Positions 7,156 through 14,031 of a stretch of 18,676 nt of DNA are shown here, piece by piece. This DNA is from JANOGU01 sp031406135 (GTDB lineage Bacteria; Pseudomonadota; Alphaproteobacteria; Rhodobacterales; Rhodobacteraceae). A model generated the notes under the pieces. It saw only the letters and a program-made list of their open reading frames with translations. It was not told where the DNA came from and ran no database searches. Position numbers and translations under genes: made by a program. Position 1 is the stretch's first letter; the number at the start of each line of letters is the position of its first letter. The DNA lies in contig JANOGU010000158.1 in assembly GCA_031406135.1 (NCBI GenBank), positions 1-18,676 on the forward strand, read 5' to 3'.

Positions 7156-8129
7156 TGGACACATCGTTCCTCACCGAAGAGACCCTTCTCTACCTGATCT
7201 GCCTCGGCGTCGGTGTGGGGGTGCTGGTCTCGCTGTCAGCGCTTCGCAACGTTCTCAGCCGCAGAGAGACGGCAACGGAGGTAACCTCGCGCCGGATGCG
7301 GATGATCCAGGACGGGCGCAGCATCGAGGAGCGGCTTGCCCTGCTTAGGCCGACCGCGCGCGCGGGGTCGTTGGCATGGCTCCCGCTGTTCGGGGGCCTG
7401 CCGCTGAAACTTCGCCGCGCCCGGGTTTCAATGGCGCCGGCGCGGTTCGCGGGGCTCTGCCTCGTTGCGACCGTGTTGGTGTTCGCGGTCCTCGCCTTGC
7501 GATTTCCGGTATGGATGGCCATCGCCGCGGCGCTGGTCGCCGGCATCGGCCTTCCCCTGGCCGCACTGCGCATCCGCATCAGCGCGCAGCGGAAGACGCT
7601 TATCGCGCAGCTTCCCGATGCGCTGGACCTCCTGGCCCGCGGGCTACGGGTCGGCCACCCGCTGAATGCCTCGATCGGCGCGGTGGCGCAGCAGATGCCA
7701 GATCCCGTCGGCAGCGAATTCGGCCTGGTCTTCGACCAGGTCAACTATGGCGAGAACCTTCCGGATGCCTTCCAGGACTTTGCCGAGCGCGTCGACATCG
7801 AGGACGTCCATTACCTGTCGTCGTCCATCGGCATTCAGCACGGCACCGGCAGCGACCTGGCGCGGATGATCGACGTGCTGTCCAAGGTGATTCGCAACCG
7901 CATCATGCTGCGCCGGAAAGTCCATGCGATCTCGGCCGAAGGCAGGCTCACCGCCGTCTTCCTGTCCGTCGTGCCGGTGATGATGTTCGGCTTCACCACG
8001 CTGACCGCGCCAGAATATTTCGGCGGCGTCATGGACGACCCTCTGTTCATCCCGATGGCGGTAACCGTTGTCTTCCTGACCGTCCTGAATGCCGTGGTGA
8101 TGAACCGCCTGGTGAACTTTCACGTCTGA
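7155..8129 (+). CDS. tadB: Tad inner-membrane platform protein TadB
   Basis: A 324-residue membrane protein with hydrophobic segments at about residues 10-30, 98-116, 118-138, 266-284 and 298-316, and a type II secretion F (T2SF) domain at about 155-275 containing QLPDALDLLARGLRVGHPL and GRLTAVFLSVVPVMMFG. With TadC it forms the membrane platform that the ATPase turns or pushes against. GGAGG at 7145-7149 is 5 bases before the ATG at 7155 and only 2 before an in-frame GTG at 7152, so the ATG is chosen. It overlaps the cpaF stop by one base (TGATG), suggesting coupled translation. Confidence 0.94.
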   Translation: MDTSFLTEETLLYLICLGVGVGVLVSLSALRNVLSRRETATEVTSRRMRMIQDGRSIEERLALLRPTARAGSLAWLPLFGGLPLKLRRARVSMAPARFAGLCLVATVLVFAVLALRFPVWMAIAAALVAGIGLPLAALRIRISAQRKTLIAQLPDALDLLARGLRVGHPLNASIGAVAQQMPDPVGSEFGLVFDQVNYGENLPDAFQDFAERVDIEDVHYLSSSIGIQHGTGSDLARMIDVLSKVIRNRIMLRRKVHAISAEGRLTAVFLSVVPVMMFGFTTLTAPEYFGGVMDDPLFIPMAVTVVFLTVLNAVVMNRLVNFHV

Positions 8130-8145
8130 CACTGCGGAGACCGAT

Positions 8146-9141
8146 GTGCTCGGATTTTTGGAAACCTTGTCGATTCGCCTGGGCGTGACCGTTGACAGCC
8201 TCGTGGCCGCCGGGATCGGACTGAGCGTCCTGCTGGTGCTGCTGGCGCTGCAATCCGCGCTGCGTCGTCCCGACCGTGCGATCATGCGGCTGAGCGCGCT
8301 GTCCGACAGCCGGTCCCGGGATCGCCTCGACCGGGCGCTGCTGATCCCGGCCTCGCGGGAGCCCGGGCGCCTCATGAAGGCCTTCGTGCCCGGCGAGAAG
8401 AAAAAACGGACCGCGCTGGAAAGGAAGTTGAGGCAGGCAGGGGCTGTGCGTGCCGACGCCGTCCTGGTCTACACGCTGGTCCGGATCGCGCTCGCGCTCG
8501 GCCTTCCCGGTCTGTATCTGCTGGCGCTGACGGTGGCGCGTCTTCCCGCGTCGCCGCTGCCCGAGGCGGTCGCCGGCTGGATCGTGGGCCGCAGCGCGTT
8601 GGGGAATGTGCAGGTTCTCTCGTTCCTGCTGGCCATCGGCTATTACGTGCCGCACCGGTGGCTGGAGGACAAGGCAAGGGCACGCCAGCTCCGCATCGAG
8701 GAAAGCTTCCCCAATGCGTTGGATCTGCTTCAGATTTCCGTCGAGGCCGGGCTTGGTTTCGATGCCGCGATGGTCCGGGTCTCGAACGAGATTCGTCGCT
8801 CCGCCCCCGAAATCGCCGCCGAATTTCTCCGGGTCCAGTTGCAGGTGCAGGCCGGGCGTCCGCGGGAAGAGGCCATGCGGGACATGTCGGAGCTCGTCGG
8901 GCTGGAGACATTCCGGTCCTTCGCCAATGTAGTGCATCAGTCGCTGCTGTTCGGCACGAGCATGTCGCAGGCCATGACCACCTACTCGGAGGAGCTTCGG
9001 CAGACTCGCGAACTGCGCGCGCAGGAAATGGCCAACAAGCTGCCGGTGAAAATGTCCGGCGTGATGGCTTCGCTGATGCTTCCTGCCCTTGTGCTTCTGA
9101 CCATCGGCCCCGTTATCATCCGCTACATGCGGCAGTTCTGA
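8146..9141 (+). CDS. tadC: Tad inner-membrane platform protein TadC
   Basis: A 331-residue protein beginning at GTG. GGAGA at 8136-8140 lies 5 bases upstream; an ATG at 8144 is in another frame. A first hydrophobic segment (about 18-36) is followed by a charged cytoplasmic stretch with EKKKRTALERKL, further helices at about 104-130 and 153-168, and a T2SF domain at about 188-312 (SFPNALDLLQISVEAGLGFD, later SGVMASLMLPALVLLTIGP). It pairs with TadB. In many tad loci tadD (a TPR lipoprotein) follows, but here a regulator and the prepilin peptidase follow instead. Confidence 0.93.
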   Translation: MLGFLETLSIRLGVTVDSLVAAGIGLSVLLVLLALQSALRRPDRAIMRLSALSDSRSRDRLDRALLIPASREPGRLMKAFVPGEKKKRTALERKLRQAGAVRADAVLVYTLVRIALALGLPGLYLLALTVARLPASPLPEAVAGWIVGRSALGNVQVLSFLLAIGYYVPHRWLEDKARARQLRIEESFPNALDLLQISVEAGLGFDAAMVRVSNEIRRSAPEIAAEFLRVQLQVQAGRPREEAMRDMSELVGLETFRSFANVVHQSLLFGTSMSQAMTTYSEELRQTRELRAQEMANKLPVKMSGVMASLMLPALVLLTIGPVIIRYMRQF

Positions 9142-9335
9142 CCATCCGGCTCTCGGCCGGCGAGTAGGCCGGACCGATGCGCAAGCGCTCCCAGACCCCC
9201 GCGGCGCGCAACTTAGGATAGAGATTTCAGTTGAGTTCGATGACAGACTGATCGCGCAATCGATGATGGCTTTAATCTATTATTCAGCTAGACTTGACCC
9301 GGGTGTGCAAAGGCTAGTTCCGGCAGTTTGATAGC
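9142..9335 (+). promoter_or_regulatory. intergenic region ahead of the LuxR-type regulator
   Basis: This is the only sizeable gap inside the Tad locus (194 bases). It is AT-richer than its surroundings at about 9225-9295. A short stem CCGGC/GCCGG with loop TCTCG lies at about 9147-9161, just after the tadC stop. TTGACC at 9294-9299 could be a -35 element, but no good -10 is seen at the right distance. The gap suggests that the regulator and peptidase pair has its own promoter. Exact elements are uncertain. Confidence 0.3.
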
Positions 9336-10181
9336 ATGTCGTTAACCGACCATGGATCTTCTGGCTCCGCAGAGGTTCTGCTCGCTGAATGCGGCTTGAT
9401 TGGCGCTGTAGCGCAGTGGTGCCAGTGCCTGCACGGTAGAGCCCCCCTTCTGAGGGGCCTGGAAGCGTTGGGCCTTGGCGCCGGCGTCGAAGCCCTGGCC
9501 CTCGTCCGCTATGCAAAGGGTGACCGGGCCGACGGTCAGCCGATCATCTGGGACCGCGCCCATGCGGACGTTCGCGGCGGCCGTCTTTATCGCGGATTTG
9601 CCCGGGCGATGCTGGGGCCGGTTCTCGATGCGTCGCGGCCGGGGAGCATCTGGTTCCGGTCGATGGTCGACGAGTTTTCGAGCGATCTGTCCGACTTCCA
9701 CGCGATGCGCTCGATGCGTGAGCTTGCCGTGGTGCCTCTCGACGCCAACGACCGGTTCGCCGACACGATGGAGTTTCATTTCACCGACAAGCTCCGCAAC
9801 TATCACCATCTTCTGCTCAACAGCCTCGCGCCGGTCGTATCTTCGACGTGGCGCGGGCGAAGCAAGGGGCTGTTTACCGAATCGATTCTGCAGAAATCCG
9901 CGACGCGGCGCGAGGCCGAAATCCAGGCGCCGATCCTGAGCCCGGAGAACCCGGCGCGGCTGAGCCGGTCCGAGTATCGGGTCGGCCTGATGCTCAGCCA
10001 CGGCCTGCAGATCGGTGAAGTGAAGTCATCCCTGAAGATTCAGGAGTCTACGCTGCGCACGCATCTGAGCAGTCTTTACGCTAAGACGCATTCGTCCAGC
10101 CTCAGCGAACTCGTGTATCTTCTGGTTTCGTCTCGAAACGCGGCCGGCTCGATGCCGCGGGACCGGGTCCGCGTGAGATGA
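9336..10181 (+). CDS. LuxR-type transcriptional regulator within the Tad locus
   Basis: A 281-residue protein. Residues about 208-265 form a LuxR/GerE-type helix-turn-helix: LSRSEYRVGLMLSHGLQIGE followed by VKSSLKIQESTLRTHLSSLYAK, which fits the LTxxExxVLxLxxxGxsxkEIAxxLxiSxxTVRxHlxxiyxKl pattern. The N-terminal 190 residues are not a recognisable response-regulator receiver and I cannot identify a ligand domain, so the signal is unknown. Its stop overlaps the start of the prepilin peptidase gene in an ATGA, so the two are probably translated together. Position and orientation suggest it controls the Tad genes. That target is inference. Confidence 0.85.
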   Translation: MSLTDHGSSGSAEVLLAECGLIGAVAQWCQCLHGRAPLLRGLEALGLGAGVEALALVRYAKGDRADGQPIIWDRAHADVRGGRLYRGFARAMLGPVLDASRPGSIWFRSMVDEFSSDLSDFHAMRSMRELAVVPLDANDRFADTMEFHFTDKLRNYHHLLLNSLAPVVSSTWRGRSKGLFTESILQKSATRREAEIQAPILSPENPARLSRSEYRVGLMLSHGLQIGEVKSSLKIQESTLRTHLSSLYAKTHSSSLSELVYLLVSSRNAAGSMPRDRVRVR

Positions 10182-10657
10182 ACGGCGGGGATCAGATTGC
10201 GCTGGTCCTGGCCTGCGGGATACTGGCCGCAAGCGCGATGAGCGATCTCCACCGGCTCAGAATTCCGAATGCCCACGTGATTCTGATGATCCTCCTGTTC
10301 CTGGCCGCCGCACCGCTGCTCCTTTCCATGCAGGAGCTTCAGGCGCGACTGGCCGTGGCGGCGATTGCGTTCGGCATCGGGTTCAGCCTGTTTTCGTTCG
10401 GCTTCCTGGGCGGTGGCGACGTCAAACTGATGGCCGCCACGCTGCTGTTTGTTCCCTCCGCCGAGGTGCCGGCCTTTCTCCTGATATTTTCGGCCGCGCT
10501 CCTGGCCAGCAGCCTGACAATGCTCGTCCTGCAACGCTCTCGGCTGGCGGCGCTTCAGGCGTGGGAGAGCTTTCGCACGGTCGGTCACGTGCCAATGGCG
10601 GTTTCGATCTTTCTGGCGGCGGCGGGCGTTCTCGGCATCAGTGGCTTCGCCGCGTAG
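10178..10657 (+). CDS. cpaA: prepilin peptidase CpaA/TadV
   Basis: A 159-residue polytopic membrane protein of the A24 aspartic prepilin peptidase family, in its short form without the N-terminal methylase domain. The two catalytic aspartates are visible: Asp23 in MSDLHRLRIPN and Asp81 in GFLGGGDVKLM, the GxGD-type motif. The peptidase would cut Flp and both TadE-like proteins after the Gly preceding their helices. It usually sits near flp; here it is at the far end of the locus and coupled to a LuxR-type regulator by an ATGA overlap. The region after it is IS debris, so the original downstream order may have been disturbed. Confidence 0.93.
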   Translation: MNGGDQIALVLACGILAASAMSDLHRLRIPNAHVILMILLFLAAAPLLLSMQELQARLAVAAIAFGIGFSLFSFGFLGGGDVKLMAATLLFVPSAEVPAFLLIFSAALLASSLTMLVLQRSRLAALQAWESFRTVGHVPMAVSIFLAAAGVLGISGFAA

Positions 10658-10999
10658 GCCTTTGCTCTGGGGACCGCTGTGCACCTTCGGCGGGAGCAGA
10701 GCAGGCGGACTTGTGTTGAGGGTGGTGTCATGTGTGGGCGGCTCCGTTTGCGCAAGGGTTGATTTGAACTGAGAATGATCGTTGCGGGATGCGGTCATGT
10801 GTCCCGCCTTTGTGCGCGGTGGGTCTGACCGCTTGCCCTGATGAAGTCCGCATTCCGGGTCCAGATCAGATGATCGAGCTTTGACGCCCTGGCAGCACCT
10901 CGGGGTGTCCCGGCAGCGGTTCCGTACGATCATCATCAATCTCTTCTGCCCTTGCATCTCGTCGCGGTGCCGTTGGAGCGCCGCCATGTCGTCCTTCGT
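10658..10999. other. gene-free stretch between the Tad locus and IS110 debris
   Basis: About 340 bases without a supportable gene. The inverted repeat TGCTCTG (10663-10669) and CAGAGCA (10697-10703), separated by 27 bases, begins a few bases after the peptidase stop and could act as a weak transcription end, but it lacks a T-tract. The rest is probably the flank of the broken IS110-type element, since that transposase ends at 11000. Confidence 0.45.
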
Positions 11000-11350
11000 T
11001 CAGATTGCCGGTGCGGCCCTGTAGCGCTCTCCTTTCACGAGCAGCACCCGTGCCGTGCAGGCGGTTCTTGTTGGCGATGGCCACGGTTACCAGCCGCGTT
11101 GGTTTGCGTTCAAGCTGGGCTCTGACCCAGGCCCCGATGCGGGTGTGGCTGGTCTCCGCGCGCCGTGTCACCGAAGTCGCGCCAACGACGAGCAATCGGC
11201 GCAGATAGCCGTTTCCCATTTTCGACACTCGCCGCAACTGCTCCTTGCCGCCCGACGAGTTCTGTCGCGGCACGAGCCCGAACCGGGCCGCGAACTGACG
11301 GCCAGGCCCGAAGACGGAGGGATCGGGAACGCTGGCGGCGAGGGCCGCGT
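11000..11350 (-). pseudogene. 3' fragment of an IS110-family transposase, frameshifted
   Basis: The minus strand encodes ASVPDPSVFGPGRQFAARFG, LVPRQNSSGGKEQLRRVSKM and GNGYLRRLLVVGATS, then RKPTRLVTVAIANK. This is the C-terminal domain of IS110/IS116/IS902-family DEDD transposases. After ANK the frame is lost. Dropping one A in the minus-strand AACAAGAACC (plus-strand 11063-11072) restores TACTARVLLVKGERYRAAPA and a TGA at 11000-11002, as expected for the family's ending. The N-terminal catalytic DEDD half is absent: resemblance begins near 11350. The element is therefore truncated and dead. It is a mobile-element relic, not a functional gene. Confidence 0.85.
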
Positions 11351-11576
11351 CACCGCCTCGCGAGACACGCCTCGGCATCGTTCGTCGGCTTGCGCGGCCG
11401 CACTGCAGCCACGGTCCTCCTCACCGTCATTCTATTGACGCTTCACGTGAGGCTTCACCCAAGCGGGCGGGATCAGCCGCACGTCAAGTCTTGCGCTCCC
11501 CCAGTCCGTCTTCGGCTCATTTGGCTCGGATTGGATCGCGGATCAGCGGCGTGTGTGGCTCGTCTTTGGGTTGATG

Positions 11577-12225
11577 TCAGGCGGCGGGTTTGCGGTGCTG
11601 CGGGCGGCGATGCCCGATGGTCGGTCGCTTGATCCCTTCACGCTGTCTGATGATGGCCTCGGCGCGGCCGGAGGAGCCCTCGGCCGGGGTGACGTTGTCG
11701 CGGCTCTGCTGGTCGCGGCGGTGATTGCAGGGCTCGGCGAAGGCCTCGATCCGGCGTTCGGGATCGCCGGGCAGGACGTGGTTTGCGAGCGGAATGCGGG
11801 TCTTCGGGGTCTGGGGCCAAGGCCCGGTCTTGCCCCCGGGTCCGAGGATGCGGCGGGGCGCCGCGCAGATGGCGCATGCCTTGGGTCCCGATCCACTGCG
11901 CCAGCCCGGCCGCGGTGTAGCCGGGGGGCCAGTGTCGCTGCGCAGCCCGGGGCCTGTCCCGGACGCGGGCCGGAAACCTGGGCCTGATCGCAGCCAGTGG
12001 CCGCCAGTGGCCTGCTCCCGCGGGCCCGGCCCGGACCGCTCCCGCGCCATCCCGACGATCTGGTCCCGGATGGCATCGGCGATGCGGTTGCACAGCCGGC
12101 CTGGCGGTGATGGCCGGTCAGCCAGGGCGTCCGGACCACCGTCAGGGTCGCGGTCATCCCAGCGGCAGAAGGCCCGGCGCGCGATGCCTCGACATCCAGT
12201 TCCACGTCGGCCTTGGCTCCGGCAT
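11577..12225 (-). pseudogene. degenerate IS3-family transposase with frameshifts and an internal deletion
   Basis: Reading the minus strand from about 12225 down gives RGIARRAFCRWDDRDPDGGP, DALADRPSPPGRLCNRIADA and IRDQIVGMARE, which match the N-terminal helix-turn-helix region of single-frame IS3-type transposases (GIxRxTFYRWYDRYxxGGPEAL). PREQA then joins directly to ATGCDQ, so about 110 residues with the first catalytic Asp are missing. Later pieces lie in different frames: QGMRHLRGAPPHPRTRG, then NHVLPGDPERRIEAF and DNVTPAEGSSGRAEAI, ending in RRPQHRKPAA and a TGA at 11577-11579. One shift fits an extra base in the C-run at 11833-11837. Many conserved aromatic residues are replaced, as expected in long-dead DNA. 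Terminal repeats were not found. Confidence 0.85.
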
Positions 12226-12486
12226 TGAGGCCGGAGTGGCCGTCACGCCGCAGGGCGGTGCCACGCTGAAAGAGGTGGCTGGAAATGGGCGGCCAGCCGG
12301 CTCCGGCCCTGCGCAGGCCGGTGTCGCTGTCGGTGCGCCCCCCGTCTCTGTCGTGAACAGGCGTCCGGCGCGGACCGCGCAGGGCCCGGCGGCGGACGCC
12401 GACGCGGGGAGCGGACAACCCCCTTGCCACAACCCCGGCCTGGCGGCAGCATGGCTTTGGGACGAACCCCCTGCGGAGCGGAAGCA
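12226..12486. other. unassigned GC-rich stretch between the IS3 relic and the 354-residue gene
   Basis: About 260 bases with open frames on both strands but no recognisable protein. The first part may hold the decayed N-terminus of the IS3 transposase, yet I could not align it. The promoter of the following plus-strand gene should lie here; TTGCCA at 12424-12429 is a possible -35 but has no clear -10 partner. Confidence 0.4.
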
Positions 12487-13551
12487 ATGGCCAAGGACGA
12501 TGACGACGGCGGTGACCTGAAGTCCCTGATCATGAAGGCTCGGCAGGGTCCGATCAACTTCGGGGTCTGTCTGGGAAGCAAGCCCGAGGATACCGTCTTC
12601 AATGCCCATCGGAAAAAGTCTCCGGATGTCCTGGAGCGGGAGGCCAAGAAGGAGGGCGGGACGACCAAGACGGTCGGCGGCAGCCTGGTTATCGAAGGCA
12701 CCGAGGCCAAGCTGACCTGCCTGGGAGACGCGCCAGCGGGCACCGCGAAGAAGCTCAGCGTCTTCTTCAAGAAGGTGGTCGGGATCAAGCTCAAGGTCAT
12801 CCTGCTGGACCCGGCCGGACTGATGCTCGAATCCGGCGATGCCGACGAAGACGGTCCGGACGGCGGGTCCGAGGTTGTGCCCGAGGCGCCGCCCGTCCCG
12901 CCGGAGGCCGAGAATGCGGCGGTGATCGCGCGCTTCGACGCGGCGCTGAAAAAGCTCCTCCCCGCGGTTCAGGCCGCCATCGCGGCCAGCCCCTCGGCGC
13001 GCGAGATCCTGCTTCAGCTTGTGACCGCCGTGCGCAAGGGCGCCGCCGATGGCAACGAGGCCGAGGCGAAGACCCGGATCGAGCAGATCGTGGCGGTGCT
13101 CGGAAAGCTGGGCGCCTCGGGCGCGGGCCAGCCGCAGGGCGGATCGGGCGGCGTCTCGGTGGTCAAGCTGGGCAAGGCGCGGCTCGAATGGGCCAACACG
13201 CGGCTGCAGGGCATTTCGGGCATCGAGCGGCTCAAGACGGCCATTGCCGATGACTACGCCGACATGCCCGAAGCCGGCGACGCCGTCCGGGCGGCCCTCG
13301 GCCGGCTGGACCGGCTTGTCGCCCAGATCGATGCGCGCCTGCAGGACGAGCTTGACGCGGTGCTGAACGCCCCGGCAGAGGCGCGCGGGCCGTTGGCCGA
13401 GAGGGTCAGGGGCACGATCTCCGGCTTCTCCGCAATGGTGGACAAGGACCCGATCCTTGCGGCGCTGGACGGCAATGAGTTCGTGCCCGAGCTTTCGGTG
13501 GCCGCCCCCCTGCGCGCCAAGCTGGCAGAAATCAGCGCGGCCCTGGGGTGA
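12487..13551 (+). CDS. uncharacterised two-domain protein facing the metallopeptidase gene
   Basis: A 354-residue cytoplasmic-looking protein with no signal peptide or membrane segment. The N-terminal domain (about residues 11-117) has GPINFGVCLGSKPEDTVFNA and a Lys-rich strand-like region. An acidic/Pro linker (117-145) follows, then a helical repeat (about 145-208, ending KTRIEQIVAVLGKLG) like those of the large minus-strand protein. After a Gly-rich linker comes a C-terminal helical domain (about 225-354, KARLEWANTRL to LAALDGNEFVPE). I recall similar C-termini in uncharacterised proteobacterial proteins but know no function. The ATG at 12487 is chosen because GGAG-like sequence lies 8-12 bases upstream and the domain starts soon after; an in-frame TTG at 12424 and ATG at 12451 would add low-complexity residues. 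It converges with the 144-residue gene, 28 bases away. Confidence 0.8.
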   Translation: MAKDDDDGGDLKSLIMKARQGPINFGVCLGSKPEDTVFNAHRKKSPDVLEREAKKEGGTTKTVGGSLVIEGTEAKLTCLGDAPAGTAKKLSVFFKKVVGIKLKVILLDPAGLMLESGDADEDGPDGGSEVVPEAPPVPPEAENAAVIARFDAALKKLLPAVQAAIAASPSAREILLQLVTAVRKGAADGNEAEAKTRIEQIVAVLGKLGASGAGQPQGGSGGVSVVKLGKARLEWANTRLQGISGIERLKTAIADDYADMPEAGDAVRAALGRLDRLVAQIDARLQDELDAVLNAPAEARGPLAERVRGTISGFSAMVDKDPILAALDGNEFVPELSVAAPLRAKLAEISAALG

Positions 13552-13579
13552 GCGCCGCACTGCGGACCGTGCCGCGGGA

Positions 13580-14014
13580 TCAGCTGTCCTCGACCCCCGA
13601 ACCGGCGGGCAGCGGCTCCAGGTCGAAAGCCCCGTCATTCGCGGCGCCGGCGAATTGCGCGGGCGGCGCGGCGGCGATGCCGCCGCCGAGTTCAGCCCGG
13701 TCGAAGCGCAGTTCCACGCCATAAAACCGCCGCGCCGTCTCGACCAGCGCATCGATGAAGCCCGGCATGCCGCGCAGGACCGCGGTCTTCTTCATCGTTC
13801 CGGGCACCGCGTCGGGATTGTCGGAACCACTGCGCACGAACACGGTCTCGGAGGCGTTCAACTCCTCCACCAGCATGGCGACGCGGTCCTCCTGGCCATC
13901 GGCAACCTTCCCCACCGCGATGATGCCATTGGCGTCGATGGTGCCGAGCGCAAGATCGCTCGTGTCGCCATCGTCGAAGTGGAAGACGAGCCGGAGGGCG
14001 GCGGTCGGTGTCAT
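13580..14014 (-). CDS. uncharacterised 144-residue acidic protein, second gene of the metallopeptidase operon
   Basis: A soluble acidic protein starting MTPTAALRLVFHFDDGDTSD and containing GTIDANGIIAVGKVADGQED, a central GSDNPDAVPGTMKKTA segment and PGFIDALVETARRFYGVELR. The C-terminal 35 residues are Gly/Ala/Pro-rich and look disordered. No family is recognised. The start is 17 bases after the stop of the large metallopeptidase gene on the same strand, so the two are probably one transcript. GAAGGA lies a short distance before the ATG at 14014; an overlapping ATG at 14021 is in another frame that stops early relative to this protein. It could be a partner, inhibitor or substrate adaptor of the peptidase, but nothing in the sequence proves this. 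Confidence 0.8.
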   Translation of the reverse strand: MTPTAALRLVFHFDDGDTSDLALGTIDANGIIAVGKVADGQEDRVAMLVEELNASETVFVRSGSDNPDAVPGTMKKTAVLRGMPGFIDALVETARRFYGVELRFDRAELGGGIAAAPPAQFAGAANDGAFDLEPLPAGSGVEDS

Positions 14015-14031
14015 CGGTCATCCTTCCATGA

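Noticed and set aside
5749..7164. Minus-strand frame of 471 residues opposite cpaF
   Set aside because: It is the exact antisense shadow of a fully recognised ATPase, rich in His, Gln and Arg and without any motif.
11543..12487. A single 314-residue minus-strand gene across the IS3 relic
   Set aside because: The recognisable transposase pieces lie in several frames, so no one open frame is the real product. The openness comes from high GC content.
13555..13565. CCGC-ACT-GCGG hairpin between the convergent genes as a bidirectional terminator
   Set aside because: The stem is only four base pairs with a 3-base loop and no T-tract on either side. It is too weak to call.
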